This document shows, in pieces, positions 52,868 through 61,962 of a stretch of DNA of 64,000 nucleotides. Below the pieces are notes generated by a model, which ran no database searches, was not told the DNA's origin, and saw only the letters and a list, made by a program, of their open reading frames with translations. The stretch covers positions 517,656 through 581,655 of the forward strand of contig NZ_KI912156.1 of the NCBI RefSeq assembly GCF_000517125.1, in the 5' to 3' direction. The stretch is from Arthrobacter sp. MA-N2 (lineage in GTDB: Bacteria > Actinomycetota > Actinomycetes > Actinomycetales > Micrococcaceae). A program made the translations under genes and the position numbers. The first letter of the stretch is position 1; each line of letters opens with the position of its first letter.

Positions 52868-54937
52868 ATGAAAGCTAAGAGTTTCTTCAAGGGCCCGGGC
52901 ATCTGGATTGTTGTCGTAGTCGGCTTGCTCCTGGTGGCATTTGCAACCCTTGCCCCCGGCGGATCCACCCGTATCGACACCGATAAAGGTCTCGCGATCC
53001 TCGCCCAGAGCGGCAAGGTGGATCAGGCCAAAATTTACGACGCCGAGAACCGCGTTGATTTGACGCTGAAAGACAACCTCGTCATTGATGGCCAGGACAA
53101 GGGCAAGAACGTCCAGTTCTTCTATGTCACGGCCCGCGCTGCAGACGTCGTCAAGGCTGTCACCAACGCCCAGCCATCCGGCGGCTTCACGGACCAGCCG
53201 GTCGAAAACAACTGGTTCTCCGGACTGTTCTCGCTCCTCGTGCCTGTGCTGCTCTTGGGTGTGCTTTTCTGGTTCCTGCTCTCCCGCATGCAGGGTGGCG
53301 GTTCCAAGGTGATGCAGTTCGGCAAGTCCAAGGCCAAATTGGTCAACAAGGATATGCCGCAGGTCACCTTCGCTGACGTTGCAGGTGCGGATGAAGCCGT
53401 TGAGGAGCTCCAGGAAATCAAGGAATTCCTCGCGGAACCGGCAAAGTTCCAAGCCGTTGGGGCGAAGATCCCCAAGGGCGTGCTGCTATACGGCCCTCCG
53501 GGGACGGGTAAGACCCTCCTGGCCCGTGCCGTCGCGGGCGAGGCCGGCGTCCCGTTCTTCTCCATCTCGGGTTCGGACTTCGTTGAAATGTTCGTTGGTG
53601 TCGGTGCTTCCCGCGTCCGCGACCTCTTCGAGCAAGCGAAAGCCAATGCGCCCGCCATCATTTTCGTCGACGAGATCGACGCCGTCGGCCGTCACCGCGG
53701 TGCCGGTATTGGCGGCGGCAATGACGAGCGCGAGCAGACCCTCAACCAGCTCTTGGTCGAAATGGACGGCTTCGACGTCAAGACCAACGTCATCCTGATC
53801 GCCGCAACCAACCGTCCGGACGTCCTGGATCCCGCTTTGCTGCGTCCGGGACGCTTCGACCGCCAGATCACTGTGGAAGCGCCGGACCTGATTGGCCGCG
53901 AGCAAATCCTGAACGTCCACGCCCAGGGCAAGCCCATGGCACACGGCGTCGACCTCAAGGGTGTCGCCAAGAAGACCCCTGGCTACACCGGTGCAGACCT
54001 CGCCAACGTGCTCAACGAGGCGGCCCTTCTGACGGCGCGGTCCAACGCCAACCTGATCGATGATCGTGCCTTGGACGAGGCGATCGACCGTGTCATGGCC
54101 GGCCCGCAGAAGCGGAGCAGGGTCATGAAGGAAATGGAACGGAAGATCACGGCGTACCACGAAGGCGGCCATGCCCTGGTGGCGGCGGCTCTTCGCAACT
54201 CCGCGCCGGTCACCAAGATCACCATCCTGCCCCGTGGCCGTGCGCTCGGCTACACCATGGTGGTCCCCGAGGACGACAAGTACTCGATCACCCGTAATGA
54301 GCTCCTGGACCAGATGGCTTACGCCATGGGCGGTCGCGTCGCGGAGGAAATCGTCTTCCATGACCCCTCCACGGGGGCTTCGAACGATATCGAAAAGGCC
54401 ACCGGTACAGCACGCAAGATGGTCACCCAGTTCGGCATGAGCGAGCGTATCGGCGCAGTGAAGCTTGGTGCGGGTGGCGGCGAGCCATTCCTCGGGCGCG
54501 ACATGGCGCAGGAACGCAACTATTCGGATTCCGTGGCGTACATCGTCGACGAGGAAGTGCGCCGTCTGATCGACCAGGCCCACGACGAGGCCTATGCCAT
54601 CCTGACCGAGAACCGCGACGTCCTGGACCAGCTGGCCCTCGAACTGCTTGAGCGCGAGACCCTGAACCAAGCCGAGATCGCCTACATTTTCCGCGACATC
54701 CGCAAGCGCGACTTCCGCGAGGTCTGGCTCTCCAAGGAATCCCGTCCGGTCCAGACCCTCCCGCCGGTGGAATCCCGCGCGGAAAAGGCCGAGCGCGAAG
54801 CCCAGGAACAAGCCAAGAAAGCACGTCTCGAAGAACCTTTGGACGCCCAGTCACCGCATCCGCAGGGAGTCGGGAGCCAGGAGCCGTTCACCGGTACAGG
54901 ACCTGACGCGGGCACCGACGTTTCCCATCACGGCTAA
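52868..54937 (+). CDS. ftsH: ATP-dependent zinc metalloprotease FtsH
   Basis: Membrane AAA protease degrading misfolded membrane proteins. The 689-residue product has two membrane helices (about 10-28 and 117-138) around an extracellular domain, Walker A GPPGTGKT (209-216), Walker B IIFVDEIDAVGR, SRH region RFDRQ, and zinc site HEGGH at 431-435. A charged tail ends the chain. Start ATG 52868 fits the family N-terminus (MKAKSFFKGPGIW). TGTAAAGC near 52777-52784 may be part of a promoter. folE follows ten bases after. Confidence 0.95.
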   Translation: MKAKSFFKGPGIWIVVVVGLLLVAFATLAPGGSTRIDTDKGLAILAQSGKVDQAKIYDAENRVDLTLKDNLVIDGQDKGKNVQFFYVTARAADVVKAVTNAQPSGGFTDQPVENNWFSGLFSLLVPVLLLGVLFWFLLSRMQGGGSKVMQFGKSKAKLVNKDMPQVTFADVAGADEAVEELQEIKEFLAEPAKFQAVGAKIPKGVLLYGPPGTGKTLLARAVAGEAGVPFFSISGSDFVEMFVGVGASRVRDLFEQAKANAPAIIFVDEIDAVGRHRGAGIGGGNDEREQTLNQLLVEMDGFDVKTNVILIAATNRPDVLDPALLRPGRFDRQITVEAPDLIGREQILNVHAQGKPMAHGVDLKGVAKKTPGYTGADLANVLNEAALLTARSNANLIDDRALDEAIDRVMAGPQKRSRVMKEMERKITAYHEGGHALVAAALRNSAPVTKITILPRGRALGYTMVVPEDDKYSITRNELLDQMAYAMGGRVAEEIVFHDPSTGASNDIEKATGTARKMVTQFGMSERIGAVKLGAGGGEPFLGRDMAQERNYSDSVAYIVDEEVRRLIDQAHDEAYAILTENRDVLDQLALELLERETLNQAEIAYIFRDIRKRDFREVWLSKESRPVQTLPPVESRAEKAEREAQEQAKKARLEEPLDAQSPHPQGVGSQEPFTGTGPDAGTDVSHHG

Positions 54938-54947
54938 GCTTTCTGCT

Positions 54948-55628
54948 GTGACTCATATCGACGACGACGACTTCAGCGGTGCCTCCAGTGATGCCTTCGG
55001 CCACTCGGCTGCGGGCGGATCCGGGGAATCTTCGGACAGCCACGGCCACGGACACCACGGGTACAAGGTCGACCGTCCCCGCATCGAGGCTGCCGTCCGC
55101 GAGATCCTCATCGCAGTGGGGGAAGACCCGGACCGGGGTGGACTCGTGGATACGCCAAAGCGCGTAGCCAAGGCGTACGCCGAGGTCTTCGCGGGCCTGC
55201 ACCAGGATCCTGTGGATGTCCTGTCCACTACGTTTGACCTCGACCACGAGGAACTCGTGCTGGTCAAGGACATTCCGTTCTACTCCACCTGCGAGCACCA
55301 CTTGGTCCCGTTCCACGGCGTCGCGCACGTTGGGTATATCCCCTCCCACGACGGCAAGGTGACGGGCCTGAGCAAGCTGGCCCGCCTCGTGGACATTTTC
55401 GCCCGGCGTCCCCAGGTGCAGGAACGCCTCACCACTCAGATCGTCGAGGCCCTGGTAACTCACCTCAAGCCCCGGGGCGCGATCGTCGTGGTCGAATGCG
55501 AACACATGTGCATGTCCATGCGTGGCATCCGCAAGCCCGGCGCCAAGACCGTTACCAGCGCGGTGCGCGGGCAACTTCATGACCCGGCAACCCGCGCCGA
55601 AGCCATGAGCCTCATACTCGGAAGGTAA
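54948..55628 (+). CDS. folE: GTP cyclohydrolase I
   Basis: First enzyme of folate synthesis: GTP to 7,8-dihydroneopterin triphosphate. 226 residues: a His/Asp/Gly-rich N-terminal extension (HGHGHHG), then STCEHHLVPFHG (zinc Cys/His), LARLVDIFARRPQVQERLT and VVVECEHMCMSMRG. GTG 54948. First of the fol genes. Confidence 0.95.
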   Translation: MTHIDDDDFSGASSDAFGHSAAGGSGESSDSHGHGHHGYKVDRPRIEAAVREILIAVGEDPDRGGLVDTPKRVAKAYAEVFAGLHQDPVDVLSTTFDLDHEELVLVKDIPFYSTCEHHLVPFHGVAHVGYIPSHDGKVTGLSKLARLVDIFARRPQVQERLTTQIVEALVTHLKPRGAIVVVECEHMCMSMRGIRKPGAKTVTSAVRGQLHDPATRAEAMSLILGR

Positions 55629-55636
55629 GAAAGACC

Positions 55637-56542
55637 ATGGATTCCCTCGCAGCAGCACCAGGAACAGGCCCGGCCACGAGCCCCCTGCCTATTCTTCGCA
55701 AACCACGTCCAGCCGCCCGCTTCGCGGACCTGCCGGCCGACCGCACGCTTGTCATGGGAATCCTGAATGTCACGCCGGATTCATTCAGCGACGGCGGCAA
55801 GCACCCGACGGCGGATACTGCCATCGCCCACGGCTTGCGGATGTTGTACTCAGGAGCGGACATCATCGACGTCGGCGGGGAATCGACCCGCCCGGGCGCC
55901 GAGTCTGTCTCGCCGGAAGAAGAGCAACGCCGGGTCTTGCCGGTGATCCAGGCACTCGTCAAGGCTGGGGCCCTCGTCAGCATCGACACGACCCACACTT
56001 CCACGGCCGAAGCGGCTGTGGAAGCCGGTGCCGCGATCATCAATGACGTCTCCGGGTTGAGCCTCGAGCCTGAGATGGCCGAACTCGTCGCGCGCACCAA
56101 AGTGCCTTATGTCCTCACCCATCGCCGGGGCGACGCCGAGACCATGAACAGCCTTGCCGACTACGGCAATGTCGTGGAGGAAGTCATCGAGGAGCTGAAG
56201 GGCGTCCGCGACAAGCTCTACGCAGCCGGCGTGTCCCCGGAGCAAATCATTGTGGATCCGGGCCTGGGCTTCTCCAAGGACGAGAACCAGAATTGGCAAC
56301 TCCTCAAGCACATCGGCAGGCTCGATGAACTCGGCCATAAGGTCCTGATCGGGGCTTCCCGCAAACGCTTCCTCGGAACGCTCCTGACCGTTGCCGGCAA
56401 GGCAGCGGCACCGCAGGAACGGGACCACGCCACGGCCGCCATTACGGCAATCAGCGCCGCGAACGGCGCGTGGGCCGTGCGGGTCCACGACGTAGGACCC
56501 AGCCTTGACGCCGTCAAGGTTGCAGCGCGCGTCAGACACTAA
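55637..56542 (+). CDS. folP: Dihydropteroate synthase
   Basis: Joins dihydropterin pyrophosphate and p-aminobenzoate; the sulfonamide target. 301 residues: VMGILNVTPDSFSDGGK, DIIDVGGESTRPGA, VPYVLTHRRGDAETM, VDPGLGFSK and GASRKRFLGTLL. ATG 55637, nine bases after folE. Confidence 0.95.
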   Translation: MDSLAAAPGTGPATSPLPILRKPRPAARFADLPADRTLVMGILNVTPDSFSDGGKHPTADTAIAHGLRMLYSGADIIDVGGESTRPGAESVSPEEEQRRVLPVIQALVKAGALVSIDTTHTSTAEAAVEAGAAIINDVSGLSLEPEMAELVARTKVPYVLTHRRGDAETMNSLADYGNVVEEVIEELKGVRDKLYAAGVSPEQIIVDPGLGFSKDENQNWQLLKHIGRLDELGHKVLIGASRKRFLGTLLTVAGKAAAPQERDHATAAITAISAANGAWAVRVHDVGPSLDAVKVAARVRH

Positions 56543-56572
56543 AGCCTCGTGAGCAAAGGGGGAGGAACCGGT

Positions 56573-56932
56573 TTGGACAAGATCGCACTGACCGGAGTGA
56601 CCGCCGTCGGGCATCACGGCGTTTTCGATTTCGAGCGCCGCGATGGACAGCCATTCGTCGTCGACGCCGTGCTGTACACCGATTTCAGCAAGGCCGCGGA
56701 AACCGATGACTTGCAGTTCACGGCACACTACGGCGAAGTGGCCGAATACATTACCTCCGTCATTACCGGGGAGCCTCTTAACCTCATCGAGGCCCTTGCC
56801 GTGCGGATCGCGGAGGGCATTTTGGCCGGCTTCGACGTGGCGGGGGTTGACGTCACGGTCCACAAACCCCAGGCCCCCATCGAAGTTCCCTTCGGTGACG
56901 TCACTGTCAGCGTCCACAGGGAGCGTGCATGA
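56573..56932 (+). CDS. folB: Dihydroneopterin aldolase
   Basis: Cleaves dihydroneopterin to 6-hydroxymethyl-dihydropterin and glycolaldehyde. 119 residues: ALTGVTAVGHHGVFDFERRDGQ (in part VGHHGVFDFER) and VTVHKPQAPI. TTG 56573 is preferred because AGGGGGAGG lies six bases before it; GTG 56549 would add eight residues (MSKGGGTG) and has no SD. It ends in a four-base overlap with folK. Confidence 0.92.
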   Translation: MDKIALTGVTAVGHHGVFDFERRDGQPFVVDAVLYTDFSKAAETDDLQFTAHYGEVAEYITSVITGEPLNLIEALAVRIAEGILAGFDVAGVDVTVHKPQAPIEVPFGDVTVSVHRERA

Positions 56933-57468
56933 GCTCCCGTTTCACGAAAGCCATCCTGGCCCTGGGAAGCAACCTGGGCGAGCGGAACGACACCTTGTCC
57001 ACCGCCGTTGCCGACCTCGTCGATCGCCCGGAAATACGCCTCCTCGGTGTCTCTCCCGTGGTTCAGACCAAGGCCGTTGGCGGACCGGAAGGACAGCCGG
57101 ACTTCCTCAACATGGTGGTCGCGGTTGAGACCACCCTTGCGCCGCTCGAGCTGTTGCAGCATTGCCACGACGTCGAGCAAAAGCATCACCGGGTACGCGA
57201 GGTTCGCTGGGGCCCCCGCACCCTGGATGTGGACATCATTGTCTACGGCGAACTCACGAGCAAGGACGCAATCCTTACCCTTCCGCATCCCCGGGCTGCG
57301 GAGCGGGCTTTCGTGCTGTATCCGTGGGCGCTTTTGGATCCTGCCGCACAGCTGAACGGCGAGAGCGTCGCCGAGTTGGCCGCCAAGGCCGGGGACTTTT
57401 CCGGGCTCAGGCCCTTCGACGGTTTCGACGGGTCCGGCAGCGTTGCTGCCGCCGGGGCGGTGGAATAG
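56929..57468 (+). CDS. folK: 2-amino-4-hydroxy-6-hydroxymethyldihydropteridine pyrophosphokinase
   Basis: Pyrophosphorylates hydroxymethyl-dihydropterin before FolP. 179 residues: AILALGSNLGERNDTL, GGPEGQPDFLNMVVAVET and RWGPRTLDVDIIVYGE with the catalytic Asp pair. The ATG at 56929 overlaps folB (ATGA). Confidence 0.95.
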   Translation: MSSRFTKAILALGSNLGERNDTLSTAVADLVDRPEIRLLGVSPVVQTKAVGGPEGQPDFLNMVVAVETTLAPLELLQHCHDVEQKHHRVREVRWGPRTLDVDIIVYGELTSKDAILTLPHPRAAERAFVLYPWALLDPAAQLNGESVAELAAKAGDFSGLRPFDGFDGSGSVAAAGAVE

Positions 57469-57471
57469 TCC

Positions 57472-57993
57472 ATGAAGGCCATGCGTCCGATCCTGTTGGC
57501 GATCATCACAGTCGTTCTTGCCATCGTTGGCTGGCTGGCTTCCGTGCTCACCACGCGTTACAGCATGGCGACGCCGGTGCTTCCGCCATCAGCATTGGTA
57601 ACCATGGGTGTCATCGCTGCGCTCACGTTGATCATGGGTATCCGCGTCCTGCGCTGGCGGAACGGCAAGAAGAAGACCATGCTCAACCCCATTCTGGCTG
57701 CGCGAACCCTTCTCCTGGCCCAGGCTTGCGCCTACGCGGGCACGGTGCTGCTCGGTTGGCATGTGGGAATCGTGTTGGAGCAACTCCGGCTCTGGAACCT
57801 CCGCAGTGATCAGGGCATTTTCTGGCTCGCGCTCATCATGGGCGGCGGAGGCCTCGTCATGACCATCGTCGGGCTCGTGGTGGAGCGGTTCTGCCGGATC
57901 CCCCCGGAAGACCTGGAAGGCGGACCCGAGGTCAGGGGTACCCGCCACGGCGAGGCCAAGGGCGAAGGCGAATATGCATACCGCGGCGATTGA
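57472..57993 (+). CDS. DUF3180 membrane protein
   Basis: 173 residues, four hydrophobic helices (near 8-28, 42-60, 78-96 and 115-135), then a polar tail. Includes NPILAARTLLLAQACAYAG. Family conserved downstream of folK in actinobacteria, function unknown. ATG 57472; its tail overlaps the next gene by 20 bases. Confidence 0.88.
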   Translation: MKAMRPILLAIITVVLAIVGWLASVLTTRYSMATPVLPPSALVTMGVIAALTLIMGIRVLRWRNGKKKTMLNPILAARTLLLAQACAYAGTVLLGWHVGIVLEQLRLWNLRSDQGIFWLALIMGGGGLVMTIVGLVVERFCRIPPEDLEGGPEVRGTRHGEAKGEGEYAYRGD

Positions 57994-58486
57994 CCCTCCT
58001 GGCATCCAATGGCTGCGTGTATCACCGAAGTACGTGACCGTGCGGCTCGTGGAGTGGACCATCGGCAACGTGCTCATGGTTGCCGTCTTCAGTTTGCCTT
58101 TGCTTTTCGTTCAATTGGGCTGGTGGAAGTGGCCGCCCCTGTGGTTCGCCGTCGCCGTTCCCGCGGCGCTTCTGCTCCTTGCCCTGTGGAGGCTCGTGCT
58201 GATCCCGAGGCAAGTGCGCGCCATCGGCTATGCCGAACGCGACGATGACCTGTTGATCCGCCGCGGCATCTTCTTCCAGCGGGTGATGGTGGTTCCTTAT
58301 GGCCGGATGCAGTATGTCGATGTTGCCGTGGGGCCGGTCGAGCGAGTCCTGGGGCTGTGCACCCTTAAACTCCACACGGCCTCAGCTGGAACAAACGCCC
58401 ACTTGCCCGGTATCCCCGCCGCTGAAGGCGCGCGGCTGCGGGAGCAGCTTTCGGCGCGCGGCGAAGCGAGGCTGGCCGGGCTGTGA
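57974..58486 (+). CDS. Bacterial PH domain membrane protein (YdbS-like)
   Basis: 170 residues: two membrane helices (about 32-50 and 56-74), then a PH-like bPH_2 domain with LLIRRGIFFQRVMVVPYGRMQYVDVAVGPVERVLG (in part VPYGRMQYVDV). Membrane-associated; unknown function. Pairs with the larger PH protein that overlaps it by four bases. Confidence 0.87.
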   Translation: MHTAAIDPPGIQWLRVSPKYVTVRLVEWTIGNVLMVAVFSLPLLFVQLGWWKWPPLWFAVAVPAALLLLALWRLVLIPRQVRAIGYAERDDDLLIRRGIFFQRVMVVPYGRMQYVDVAVGPVERVLGLCTLKLHTASAGTNAHLPGIPAAEGARLREQLSARGEARLAGL

Positions 58487-59976
58487 CCCAGGAACAGACC
58501 GCCGTCGACGGCGACTGGCACCGTGTGCACCCGGCGTCGCCGTTCGTCCGGGGATGGGTGGCACTGGTCGCGATCGTCTATTTCTTTGGCCGAGATACCT
58601 TTGAGCGGGCCCTCCAAGGCCGCGGAAACATTGGCGACAACCTCAACGACCGCACGCCATGGCTCTTGGCCGGTGGAGGGGCCGTGCTGTTGCTGGCCTT
58701 GGGATCCTTCGTCCTCAGCTGGTACTTCACCCGCTATCAGCTTGCCGAAGGCTATGTCCGGGTCAACACCGGATTCCTGTTCAAACAGCAGCGCCAGGCC
58801 AGGCTAGACAGGGTCCAGGCCATCGACATCGTACAGCCCTTGCTTGCCCGTATTTTCGGGCTCGCGGAGCTGAAGTTCGAGGTGGCCGATGCCGGACACT
58901 CGGCGGTGCGGCTCTCCTACCTGCGACTCGCCCAGGCCAAGCAGCTCCGTGCCACCATCCTGGGCCGGGCCGCCGGTATTGCTGACGGGAGCGAAACGGT
59001 CGAAGTGCCCGAGGCTCCTGAACTGGTGGTGCTCTACCTCCCGCCTGGAAGGCTTGTCGGTTCGCTCATCCTGAGCGAGCAAAGTTTCTTCATCGTGCTC
59101 AGCGCCATCGCATCCGTGCTGCTGTCCGTGCTGACGGAGTCCCGCGCCTTCATCCTCTACTTGATTCCAGCAATCCTCGGTTTGGGCACGGCCTACTGGC
59201 GCTCGTTCAACAAGGGCTACAACTTCACGGCAGCAATTTCCCCTGACGGCATCCGTCTGCGCTACGGACTCCTGGATACCCAGGCCCAGACCGTGCCACC
59301 AGGCCGGATCCAAGCCGTCAAAGTCACGCAGCCACCCTTGTGGCGCATTCTTGGCTGGTATCGGATCCACGTGAACGTTGCAGGCTATGGTGAACACCAC
59401 CGCAGCGAAGCCGAGCACCGCACCATGCTGCTTCCCGTCGGCCGGAAGTCCGAAGTGATGATGATGCTCTCGCTCGTCCTGCCCGATCCCGGCACCGCCG
59501 AGCCGGAGCGTGTCTTCACCGCGGGCTTGACCGGCCTCGATTCCGACGCCGGCTTTGTCACCACCCCCAAGCGTGCCTGGATTCTTTCCCCCTTGGGCTG
59601 GCGACGAAACGGCTTCCTTGCCACGGATACGGCCTTGTTGCTGCGCTCCGGACGTTGGTGGCGGAAGTTGGTACTGGTCCCGCATCAGCGAACCCAGTCC
59701 ATGGCCCTCCACCAAGGTCCGTTGGCCCGGCTCTTCGGCGTGGCCGATCTGGTGCTCCACACGACCCCAGGCCCGGTAGCGCCCCGGCTCATCCAGGCAG
59801 CCACGGCGGAAGCGGTCGGCTTGTTCGACCAGCAAGCGGGCCGAGCCCGGAAAGCCCGCAAGCTGCAGAGCAGCGAAAAGTGGCTGGCCCAGCTTCCGCC
59901 GTTACACGCAGTGCAACACTTCTCAAACCACCCAGCAAACCTGTCATCAAACCAGGAGGAACCAGACCATGGCTAG
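58483..59976 (+). CDS. Bacterial PH domain membrane protein (YdbT-like)
   Basis: 497 residues with several membrane helices and three PH-like segments (ARLDRVQAIDIVQPLLAR, TVPPGRIQAVKVTQPPLWR, VPHQRTQSMALHQGPLAR). The repeats share the same RxQ core followed by LxR. GTG 58483 overlaps the previous stop. Its end overlaps the next gene by eight bases. Bacillus YdbS/YdbT homologues are linked to membrane or envelope stress resistance. Confidence 0.87.
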   Translation: MTQEQTAVDGDWHRVHPASPFVRGWVALVAIVYFFGRDTFERALQGRGNIGDNLNDRTPWLLAGGGAVLLLALGSFVLSWYFTRYQLAEGYVRVNTGFLFKQQRQARLDRVQAIDIVQPLLARIFGLAELKFEVADAGHSAVRLSYLRLAQAKQLRATILGRAAGIADGSETVEVPEAPELVVLYLPPGRLVGSLILSEQSFFIVLSAIASVLLSVLTESRAFILYLIPAILGLGTAYWRSFNKGYNFTAAISPDGIRLRYGLLDTQAQTVPPGRIQAVKVTQPPLWRILGWYRIHVNVAGYGEHHRSEAEHRTMLLPVGRKSEVMMMLSLVLPDPGTAEPERVFTAGLTGLDSDAGFVTTPKRAWILSPLGWRRNGFLATDTALLLRSGRWWRKLVLVPHQRTQSMALHQGPLARLFGVADLVLHTTPGPVAPRLIQAATAEAVGLFDQQAGRARKARKLQSSEKWLAQLPPLHAVQHFSNHPANLSSNQEEPDHG

Positions 59977-60919
59977 GCCAGGACGACTCGGCGTTGGAAT
60001 CATCGGCGCCGGCAAAGTGGGCGCCGTCTTGGGTGCGGCCCTGCGCGGGGCCGAGCACGCCGTCGTCGGGGTTTCCGCCGTGTCGGAGGCGAGCCGCGAG
60101 CGGGCCGAAACACTGCTTCCCGGGGTCCCCGTCCTGGGGATCCAGGACATTGTGGAGCGGTCCGAACTGGTACTCCTTGCAGTCCCGGACGATGCTCTTG
60201 GCGAACTCGTGACTGGACTGGCGAAGCTCGGAGCGTGGCAGCCCGGCCAGCTCGTGGCGCACACCTCCGGCCGTTTCGGCGTCGGGATTCTGAAGCCTGT
60301 CCGCGCCGCCGGCGCCATTCCGCTCGCCCTCCACCCGGCCATGACGTTCACGGGCATGAGCCTGGACCTGACCCGGCTCATGGACTGCACGTTCGGAGTT
60401 ACGGCCGACGCAGCCATGCTGCCCATCGCCCAGGCCCTTGTGGTGGAGATGGGCGCCGAACCTGTGGCCATCGCTGAGGCCGACCGTACGCTTTACCATG
60501 CAGCCCTTGCCCACGGTTCGAACCATATGGTCACGCTCGTGGCCCAAGCCTCGCAGCTCTTGCGGGAAATCGGCGTCGATTCGCCTGAGCGCATGCTCGG
60601 CCCTTTGCTGCGCGCTACCTTGGAGAATGCACTGGCCTCAGGCGAGTCCGCGTTGACCGGTCCGGTGGCCCGCGGAGATGTGGGAACGGTGTCCGCCCAT
60701 GCGGAGGCACTCAGGGAGTACGACGCCGGTGCCGGCGGCGATGTCCTGGACGCTTACCTGGCGATGGCCCGGGCCACGGCCCGTCGGGCTGTCAACCGTG
60801 GATTGCTCAAGGAGGGCCAGCTCGGCGACATCAACAACGCTTTGGACGGCACAAGTACGCCGGACAACGGCGACGATCGACCGGGCGGCGACGCTGCCGG
60901 GACGCAGGAAGGAAACTGA
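59969..60919 (+). CDS. DUF2520 Rossmann-fold dehydrogenase-like protein
   Basis: 316 residues: N-terminal NAD(P)-binding GVGIIGAGKVGAVLG, LLAVPDDALGELV, AHTSGRFG, then LHPAMTFTG, and a helical C-terminal domain (LPIAQALVVEMGAEPV, HGSNHMVTLVAQA). Known as DUF2520, resembling ketopantoate reductases. Position directly before panC makes a pantoate role attractive (inference). ATG 59969. Confidence 0.87.
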   Translation: MARPGRLGVGIIGAGKVGAVLGAALRGAEHAVVGVSAVSEASRERAETLLPGVPVLGIQDIVERSELVLLAVPDDALGELVTGLAKLGAWQPGQLVAHTSGRFGVGILKPVRAAGAIPLALHPAMTFTGMSLDLTRLMDCTFGVTADAAMLPIAQALVVEMGAEPVAIAEADRTLYHAALAHGSNHMVTLVAQASQLLREIGVDSPERMLGPLLRATLENALASGESALTGPVARGDVGTVSAHAEALREYDAGAGGDVLDAYLAMARATARRAVNRGLLKEGQLGDINNALDGTSTPDNGDDRPGGDAAGTQEGN

Positions 60920-60921
60920 CT

Positions 60922-61824
60922 ATGGGCATCAAACTTGTCACCACCGCGGCGGAACTGCGGGCCGAAAGTGCGCGATTGCTCGCGGAAAAGCGCGGCAGTT
61001 CGCAGGGCCTCGTCCCCACGATGGGAGCCTTGCACACCGGGCATGCGGCGCTGGCCCGCACCGCCGTCGAGCAGAACGACGTCGTGGTGGCGTCCATTTT
61101 CGTGAACCCGCTCCAGTTCGGTGAGGCCGCGGACCTGGAACGGTATCCGCGCACCCTTGACGCCGACATGGCCCTGCTGGACGCCGAGGGCGTGGATCTC
61201 GTCTTCGCCCCATCCATTGAGGAGGTCTATCCCGGCGGCGAACCGTTGGTTCGCGTGACATCGGGGCCGCTGGGTGAGAAATGGGAGGGCGCATCCCGTC
61301 CCGGTCACTTTGACGGCGCCCTCACGGTGGTCGCCAAACTGCTGCACTACGGCATGCCTGGCGGTCCAGCCGTCGACGGCGGTGCTGCCGCGTACCGTGC
61401 GTACTTCGGCCAGAAGGACGCCCAACAGTTGGCCTTGGTGAAGCGGATGGTGGCGGATCTCAGCTTTCCGGTGGACATCGTGGCGGTGCCCACCGTGCGC
61501 AGCACCGAAGGACTCGCCTTGTCCAGCCGGAATCGTTTCCTTTCCGAAGAAGAGCAGGAGGCGGCCTTGGTGCTCTCCCGTGCGCTCCGCCTTCTCGAGT
61601 CCCGCGCCATGGCGAACGAACCGCTGGAGCTGGACTCCGCCGTCGCGCTCGTTGAATCGCAACCCCTCGTGCGCCTGGACTATTTCGAGGTGGTCGATCC
61701 CCGCACCTTGGAACCGCTCGCCGAGAACTGCCGGGACACCCCGTTCCGTGGCGAGGGGCTCGCGATTATCGCGGCGAAGGTTGGCCCCGTGCGGTTGATC
61801 GACAACCTGCCGTTGAGTTCCTGA
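60922..61824 (+). CDS. panC: Pantothenate synthetase
   Basis: Condenses pantoate and beta-alanine with ATP. 300 residues: VPTMGALHTGHAALARTA (nucleotide-binding HxGH), SIFVNPLQFG, RPGHFDGALTVVAKLL, YFGQKDAQQLALVKRM and GLALSSRNRFLSEEEQ. ATG 60922, two bases after the DUF2520 stop. Last gene of the block. Confidence 0.95.
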   Translation: MGIKLVTTAAELRAESARLLAEKRGSSQGLVPTMGALHTGHAALARTAVEQNDVVVASIFVNPLQFGEAADLERYPRTLDADMALLDAEGVDLVFAPSIEEVYPGGEPLVRVTSGPLGEKWEGASRPGHFDGALTVVAKLLHYGMPGGPAVDGGAAAYRAYFGQKDAQQLALVKRMVADLSFPVDIVAVPTVRSTEGLALSSRNRFLSEEEQEAALVLSRALRLLESRAMANEPLELDSAVALVESQPLVRLDYFEVVDPRTLEPLAENCRDTPFRGEGLAIIAAKVGPVRLIDNLPLSS

Positions 61825-61962
61825 ACACTCTTAACTTTCGGATGCCCGCTCACAAACGTTTGGAATAACCTGCTGACGGGAATGCTCCAGAGGCTTAGAC
61901 TGTTGCAGTCTTCACCGGCGTAGCGCGCCGGAAACCACCGCACCCACAGCCGAGGAATCCTC